Shown piece by piece: positions 6,588 through 9,986 of a stretch of DNA of 9,986 nucleotides. Within the stretch, counting starts at the first letter, position 1. Each line of letters opens with the position of its first letter. Source of the stretch: an uncultured Clostridia bacterium (GTDB lineage: Bacteria > Bacillota > Clostridia > Oscillospirales > Oscillospiraceae). The notes under the pieces were generated by a model. That model was not told where the DNA came from. It was given only the letters and a program-made list of their open reading frames with translations, and did not search any database. The position numbers were made by a program, and so were the translations under genes. The stretch is taken from contig CAMWTG010000083.1 of the NCBI GenBank assembly GCA_947177115.1, positions 1-9,986 on the forward strand. The letters are read 5' to 3'.

Positions 6588-7625
6588 TTATCGTTTCATC
6601 TTTTCACGCAGCATCCGGATGGACTTTGGCTGCTCGACTTTCGGCGCCCGGGGATCGAGATACCAGGTCTTTGCCATATGGGTCTCCGACACGGCAAAGT
6701 AGGGCGGCTCCTCCTCGAAGTCGATAGCCAGCGCCTGCCGGTTTCTCGGGGCGAAAGCATCGCCCTTGACCTCGTTGAAGAGGTTCGGCGGAGTCCCATC
6801 GATGGTGGGCAGGTCCTCGCCCTTGACTCCCAGCTGCGGCAGGGAGGACAGCAGCGCCCATGTATACGGATGCCATGCATCATAGAAGATCTCATTCACA
6901 TTCCCGAACTCCACGATCTGCCCGGCGTACATGACGGCCACGCGGTCGGCAACATTGGCCACCACCCCCAGGTCGTGGGTGATGTAGACAACGGTCATAT
7001 TGAGGTCCTTTTGCAGCTCCCGTATCAGATCCAGGATCTGCGCCTGAATGGTCACATCCAGCGCGGTGGTAGGCTCATCACAGATGAGGATCTGCGGACG
7101 GCACGCCGCCGCTATGGCGATGACCACGCGCTGGCGCATCCCGCCGGAGAACTCATGGGGATACTGGTTGGCCCGCCGCGCCGCATCAGGGATGCCCACC
7201 TTTTCCAGCATTTCAATCGCCAGGCGCTTCGCCTCCGGCCCTTTGACGCCCTGGTTCAGCTCGATGCTCTCCTGGATCTGCTTCCCGATCTTTTTCAGAG
7301 GGTTCAGACTGGTCATGGGGTCCTGCATGACCATGGCGATCTTTTTGCCGCGGATGGTCATCCACTCTTTTTCCGTCTTGTACTTGGAGATGTCGGTCCC
7401 ATCGTACATGATGGAGCCGCCGGTGATGGAGCCGTTGGCATCCAGCATGCCCAGAAAAGACTTGGTAAACACGCTCTTTCCGGAGCCGGACTCGCCCACG
7501 ATGGCAACAGTCTCGCCCTCGTAGATGTCCAGGGAGCACTTGCGGATCGCCTTGAGCACTTTTCCCCGCAGGGTGAATTCAATTTCAATGTCCTTGGCGG
7601 ACAGAAGCAATTTCTTGTTATCCAT
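6588..7625 (-). CDS. ABC transporter ATP-binding protein, DppD/OppD type
   Basis: The partner ATPase of the importer; 345 residues. It has Walker A GESGSGKS (44-51), Q-loop Gln101 (MVMQDPMTSLNP), signature FSGGMRQR (159-166), Walker B ILICDEP (179-185), D-loop TALD (187-190) and switch His217, so it should hydrolyse ATP. The MRQR signature and MTSLNP segment are typical of the D subunit. The C-terminal oligopeptide-type extension starts at WHPYTWALLSSLPQ (251-264). In it the usual GC-x-F-x-P-R-C motif reads GDAFAPRN (288-295), so both cysteines are replaced. ATG 7625 has AAGGAGG at 7632-7638, which overlaps the stop of the preceding permease gene. This tight join indicates co-expression. Confidence 0.96.
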   Translation of the reverse strand: MDNKKLLLSAKDIEIEFTLRGKVLKAIRKCSLDIYEGETVAIVGESGSGKSVFTKSFLGMLDANGSITGGSIMYDGTDISKYKTEKEWMTIRGKKIAMVMQDPMTSLNPLKKIGKQIQESIELNQGVKGPEAKRLAIEMLEKVGIPDAARRANQYPHEFSGGMRQRVVIAIAAACRPQILICDEPTTALDVTIQAQILDLIRELQKDLNMTVVYITHDLGVVANVADRVAVMYAGQIVEFGNVNEIFYDAWHPYTWALLSSLPQLGVKGEDLPTIDGTPPNLFNEVKGDAFAPRNRQALAIDFEEEPPYFAVSETHMAKTWYLDPRAPKVEQPKSIRMLREKMKR

Positions 7626-7636
7626 ACGCCGCCTCC

Positions 7637-8563
7637 TTACACATGGTTCCGAGGATCGGCCGCATCGGAGAACGCATTACCAACGAGATAGAACGTCACC
7701 GTGATCAGCGACACGATCACTGCCGGGAAGACCAGCAGGTAGGGGTTTCCGATAAAATAGTTCCGGGCGTTGCGGAGCAGGATGCCCAGAGAGGGCGTGT
7801 TGACATCCAGGCCCAGGCCCAGATAGGACAGCGTTGTCTCGGTGGCGATGGTGGACGGGATGGACAGCGCCATGCGCAGGATGACCACGCTGATAAGGTA
7901 GGGAAAGATATTCTTGACCAGCACCCGGCTCACCGGGGTACCCAGACACCGGGACGCAAGATTGTACTCCCGGTCACGGTACATCATCACCAGATTACGC
8001 ACATTGCGCGCCATGCCGAGCCAGCCGAAGGCAATCAGCGAGACGGCCATGACGGTGAAGCTCTGGCCCACCATCAGCGCGATCAGCGTCATGTAAATGA
8101 CGGTGGGGATGTTGCCCAGGATGTTGTAGATCTCGGTCAGCGGCCGGTCCAGCCACCGCACATAGCCCCACACACACCCGATGACAATGCCCACCACGCA
8201 CTCGCCGGCGGCAACGATCAGCGCCAGCCGGATGGATACCTGGGTGGCGTACCACACCTGGCACCAGTAGTCGCGCCCCAGGTTGTCGGTGCCGAACCAG
8301 TACTCGCTGTTGGGAGGCGTGAACTGCTCCATCATGCTGGTGCGCAGCTCACTGTACTGGTACTTGCCGATGGCGGTGGCGATGAAGGTGAAAAGGACAA
8401 TGGCAAAGAAGACGAACGCCATAACCACGGCGGACTTTTTCTTCATGAAGTTCTGAAAAACAGCCCTCCAGTAGGAATAATTGGAGTAGCCGATCCGTTC
8501 GGCTGCATCTGCGGAGTATTCCACAAACCGGAAGGATCCATCGCGGACATCGCTTTTCATCAT
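7637..8563 (-). CDS. ABC transporter permease, DppC/OppC type
   Basis: A membrane subunit of the importer, 308 residues. A cytoplasmic N-terminus of about 43 residues leads to the first membrane segment (about 46-66). The C-subunit hallmark GTDNLGRD (91-98) lies in the external loop. The transmembrane domain follows, with segments at about 109-134, 144-166, 169-185, 224-243 and 276-298. The EAA coupling loop, which docks on the ATPases, is EYNLASRCLG (199-208) and what follows. The protein ends with the family's D-x-x-DPR motif (DAADPRNH, 300-307). The start is ATG 8563, with AAGGAGGAG at 8571-8579. The ATG shares the tetranucleotide ATGA with the stop of permease B, so the two are translationally coupled. 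A second ATG directly follows and could also serve. Confidence 0.96.
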   Translation of the reverse strand: MMKSDVRDGSFRFVEYSADAAERIGYSNYSYWRAVFQNFMKKKSAVVMAFVFFAIVLFTFIATAIGKYQYSELRTSMMEQFTPPNSEYWFGTDNLGRDYWCQVWYATQVSIRLALIVAAGECVVGIVIGCVWGYVRWLDRPLTEIYNILGNIPTVIYMTLIALMVGQSFTVMAVSLIAFGWLGMARNVRNLVMMYRDREYNLASRCLGTPVSRVLVKNIFPYLISVVILRMALSIPSTIATETTLSYLGLGLDVNTPSLGILLRNARNYFIGNPYLLVFPAVIVSLITVTFYLVGNAFSDAADPRNHV

Positions 8564-9510
8564 CGGGATTCTCCTCCTTCCACAAGCTTGATGCGCGGAT
8601 CGAACAACATCATCATGACATCGCCGAGAAACACGCCCAGAATACCCAGCCCGGCGTAAATGATGACGCAGGCCTGGACAACGCTGGTGTCATAACGCCC
8701 GATGGCGTCCGTCAGCAGCGGCCCCATCCCGGGGACGGAGAAGAACTTCTCCACCAGCAGGGAGCCGCCGATGGTCAGCAGCACCGAAGCCGGAATATAG
8801 GCGATCATGGGCACGAAAGCGTTTTTCAGCACATGCTTGAGCATGATGTCCTTGGAGGACATGCCCTTGACGCGGGCAAGGCGTATGTAGTCCTTATTCA
8901 GCTCGTCCACCATATACCGCCGCGTCCAGAGGGCATAGCTGGCAATGGATCCCAGCGCCAGACAGGCCACCGGCAGGATCGAGGTCTGCACCGGCGCGTT
9001 GATGGAGTAGAGCGATGGCAGGTGCAGCACCCGCGCGCCGAACATCAGGATCAGAGAGTAGCTCACCAGCCCGGGGACGGCGTTGACGAAGATAATGTAG
9101 GCCGTCCCGATATGGTCGGGCCACCGGTCCTTATTGAGCGTCTGGATAATGCCCAGCATAATGCCCAGCACCAGGGACACTCCCAGCGATGCCAGGCCCA
9201 TTTTCATTGAGATGCCGAACTTGCTGGCAACGACCTCGATAACGGGCACCCCGGCCTGGATCCGGCGGGAAACGCCCAGGTCGCCCCTGACCAGCTCACC
9301 GTAGAACCGCAGCAGCTGGACGCCCAGCGGGTCGCTCAGTCCCGCCGCCATCAGGCGGTCGGCCTTTGCCTCATCGGACAGCTTCACCAGCTCTTCCTCA
9401 CTGAAGAAATAGTCGGTGGGCAGCATCCGCAGCAGGAGAAATACCGCCGTGACAATGATCAGCACGGTCACGAGGGATTGCAGCAAACGCTTGACTGTAT
9501 ACTTGATCAT
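8560..9510 (-). CDS. ABC transporter permease, DppB/OppB type
   Basis: The first structural gene of the transport operon, 316 residues. It begins like other B subunits (MIKYTVKRLLQSL), with a membrane segment at about 9-29. An external region of about 70 residues contains GDLGVS (76-81). Five more membrane segments lie near 101-123, 136-158, 177-196, 237-253 and 276-300. The EAA coupling loop is DYIRLARVKGMSSKDI (207-222), and EKFFSVPGMG (254-263) and DPRI (304-307) are family motifs. ATG 9510 has only a modest GGGTGA at 9517-9522. However, it overlaps the stop codon of a 24-codon leader ORF that has an excellent Shine-Dalgarno, so its translation may depend on coupling to that leader. The gene forms one unit with the three genes that follow. 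Confidence 0.96.
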   Translation of the reverse strand: MIKYTVKRLLQSLVTVLIIVTAVFLLLRMLPTDYFFSEEELVKLSDEAKADRLMAAGLSDPLGVQLLRFYGELVRGDLGVSRRIQAGVPVIEVVASKFGISMKMGLASLGVSLVLGIMLGIIQTLNKDRWPDHIGTAYIIFVNAVPGLVSYSLILMFGARVLHLPSLYSINAPVQTSILPVACLALGSIASYALWTRRYMVDELNKDYIRLARVKGMSSKDIMLKHVLKNAFVPMIAYIPASVLLTIGGSLLVEKFFSVPGMGPLLTDAIGRYDTSVVQACVIIYAGLGILGVFLGDVMMMLFDPRIKLVEGGESR

Positions 9511-9581
9511 AAGCGCTCACCCGACTTTCGCCCCGGCAGGAGGCCATTAGCGGCCATACTGCATACTCTCCACTGTCTCAT
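9507..9581 (-). CDS. Putative 24-residue leader peptide translationally coupled to the permease operon
   Basis: ATG 9581 is preceded by GGAGGGAGGAG (9590-9600), with 8 nt between the AGGAG core and the start. This is among the strongest ribosome binding sites in the window. The ORF encodes 24 residues starting MRQWRVCSMA, with five Arg/Lys residues. Its TGA (9509-9507) overlaps the permease ATG (9510-9508) in the coupling tetranucleotide ATGA. I do not recognise the peptide. It may have no function beyond delivering ribosomes to the weak permease start, or it may sense translation conditions. Support is the ribosome binding site and the exact overlap; conservation is unknown. Confidence 0.5.
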   Translation of the reverse strand: MRQWRVCSMAANGLLPGRKSGERL

Positions 9582-9670
9582 ACAAAAAGCTCCTCCCTCC
9601 ACTGGTTAAAAATCTGTAATCTGCAACACCGGAGAAAAGACACCGCTAACAAAATAGAGGCCAATGCTCA

Positions 9671-9698
9671 TTGTTTCCGCAGGGAACTGCGGAAACAA
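9671..9698 (-). promoter_or_regulatory. Perfect 12-bp hairpin in the permease-operon leader (hairpin 2)
   Basis: Arms 9671-9682 and 9687-9698 (TTGTTTCCGCAG and its exact complement) enclose a 4-nt loop, GGAA on the plus strand and TTCC in the mRNA. It lies downstream of the candidate promoters, about +43 to +70 of the transcript from the nearer one. Six bases (9693-9698) are also needed by hairpin 1, so in full form the two exclude each other. Confidence 0.6.
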
Positions 9699-9723
9699 AA
9701 ACATCGCTGCGATGTTTTTGTTT
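9693..9723. terminator. Perfect 14-bp hairpin with T-rich flank, candidate bidirectional or attenuating terminator (hairpin 1)
   Basis: Arms 9693-9706 and 9710-9723 are exact complements around a 3-nt loop. The core CATCG/CGATG is flanked by A5 and T5, so on either strand a short stem is followed by UUUUUGUUU. In the minus-strand mRNA it forms about 18 nt after the predicted start from the nearer promoter and precedes hairpin 2. It could attenuate the permease operon. It could instead end transcription arriving from either side, although no plus-strand gene is seen just upstream. Confidence 0.55.
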
Positions 9724-9747
9724 CTTGTCTCCAATATTACCAAATCT

Positions 9748-9777
9748 ATCTTAGCATATAGGCTCACCCCTTGTCAA
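9748..9777 (-). promoter_or_regulatory. Candidate promoter P1 of the permease/ATPase operon
   Basis: On the minus strand a perfect TTGACA (9777-9772) is followed after 18 bp by TAAGAT (9753-9748), which is preceded by a TG one base upstream (extended -10). Initiation is predicted near 9741, leaving a leader of about 231 nt that contains both hairpins and the leader ORF. The direct repeats at 9791-9824 lie upstream at about -54 and -76. Confidence 0.6.
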
Positions 9778-9790
9778 GAATGCACACCAG

Positions 9791-9824
9791 AATAGCAAAA
9801 TACTGCTGGCTTAATAGCAAGATA
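9791..9824. promoter_or_regulatory. Tandem direct repeat upstream of P1, candidate operator
   Basis: AATAGCAAAATA (9791-9802) recurs as AATAGCAAGATA (9813-9824), 11 of 12 bases alike with a 22-bp period. Read on the minus strand the second copy contains TATCTTGCT, identical to bases 4217-4225 within the repeat beside the regulator gene. The position fits activation of P1, while the copy at 9813-9824 overlaps the predicted start of P2. One regulator could therefore favour P1 and block P2. Confidence 0.45.
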
Positions 9825-9827
9825 AAG

Positions 9828-9856
9828 ATAATATGTAATAAATTTTTACCGGTCAA
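9828..9856 (-). promoter_or_regulatory. Candidate promoter P2 of the permease/ATPase operon
   Basis: On the minus strand TTGACC (9856-9851) is followed after 17 bp by TATTAT (9833-9828), five of six consensus bases in each. Upstream, 9857-9890 is A/T-rich with runs of A on this strand, which would suit an UP element. Initiation is predicted near 9821, inside the upstream copy of the direct repeat. Confidence 0.5.
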
Positions 9857-9968
9857 ACTTCAAATTTTTGTGATATTTTTTTGTGGAAAAGCTATCTGAT
9901 CCGTCCCCGCCGCATCACTTTTTGTATTTTTCAAAAAAATTTCCAAAAAGAGGAGGAAAGCCGCTGTA

Positions 9969-9986
9969 ATGGGGTCTGTTTCTGCC
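9969..9986 (+). CDS. Possible start of a divergent gene running off the window
   Basis: AGGAGG at 9951-9956 precedes ATG 9969 by 12 nt, longer than usual. Only six codons (MGSVSA) are visible. Upstream, 9857-9950 is AT-rich sequence in which I found no clear plus-strand promoter. Whether this is a real gene cannot be decided here. Confidence 0.25.

Noticed and set aside
5583..7691. 702-codon open frame on the plus strand
   Set aside because: It is antisense to both ATPase genes, whose catalytic motifs are intact. No domain or convincing ribosome binding site is seen, so it is a codon-bias shadow.
9606..9671. 21-codon minus-strand ORF (MSIGLYFVSG...) in the permease leader, starting at the foot of hairpin 2 and ending 5 nt before the next ribosome binding site
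   Set aside because: No usable Shine-Dalgarno precedes it and the upstream bases are buried in the hairpin. The position is suggestive but not enough to call it.
9911..9951. A/T-run inverted repeat (CTTTTTG ... CAAAAAG)
   Set aside because: It has low complexity and only A-T-dominated pairing, as expected by chance in an AT-rich intergenic region.
1..9986. CRISPR arrays, tRNA or rRNA genes, insertion sequences, phage or defence genes
   Set aside because: None seen: no regularly spaced repeats, cloverleaf or rRNA-like sequence, transposase motifs or integrase motifs on either strand.

Overview
The window looks like chromosomal DNA from a GC-rich Gram-positive anaerobe, probably a gut clostridium of the Oscillospirales type. 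The grounds are strong AGGAGG-type ribosome binding sites, a lipobox secretion signal, the family profile of the genes and GC-biased third codon positions. This placement is an inference, since there is no rRNA or marker gene here. Nearly all of the sequence is one functional locus: a complete peptide/oligosaccharide-type (Dpp/Opp, cluster 5) ABC uptake system, two sugar-type metabolic enzymes and an AraC-family regulator.

Layout, right to left because most genes are on the minus strand. Bases 9582-9986 are an AT-rich control region. It holds two candidate promoters, a pair of direct repeats two helical turns apart, and two perfect hairpins that share bases in the transcript leader. A 24-codon leader ORF (9581-9507) follows, and its stop overlaps the start of the first permease gene. 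Then come permease B (9510-8560), permease C (8563-7637), ATPase D (7625-6588) and ATPase F (6572-5628), spaced by overlaps or by 11-15 nt. After a 56-nt gap with a long hairpin there is a small membrane protein of unknown function (5571-5155). The AraC-type regulator (4306-5160, plus strand) meets it tail to tail. It is divergent from a second minus-strand operon: a TIM-barrel sugar isomerase/epimerase (4021-3200), a Gfo/Idh/MocA oxidoreductase (3183-2101), and the large substrate-binding lipoprotein (1946 to beyond base 1).

How it may work together: the lipoprotein captures the ligand, permeases B and C with ATPases D and F import it, and the isomerase and oxidoreductase remodel it. The enzymes suggest a sugar, glycoside or cyclitol rather than a peptide, although the transporter type is usually annotated as peptide. 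The regulator probably controls both operons. A tandem direct repeat with core ATCTTGCT-like sequence and 21-22 bp period lies beside the promoters of both. In the divergent region, the araC promoter and the enzyme promoter share one palindromic -10 element, so RNA polymerase could occupy only one direction at a time. Promoters, operators and leader structures are read by eye from sequence and are untested.
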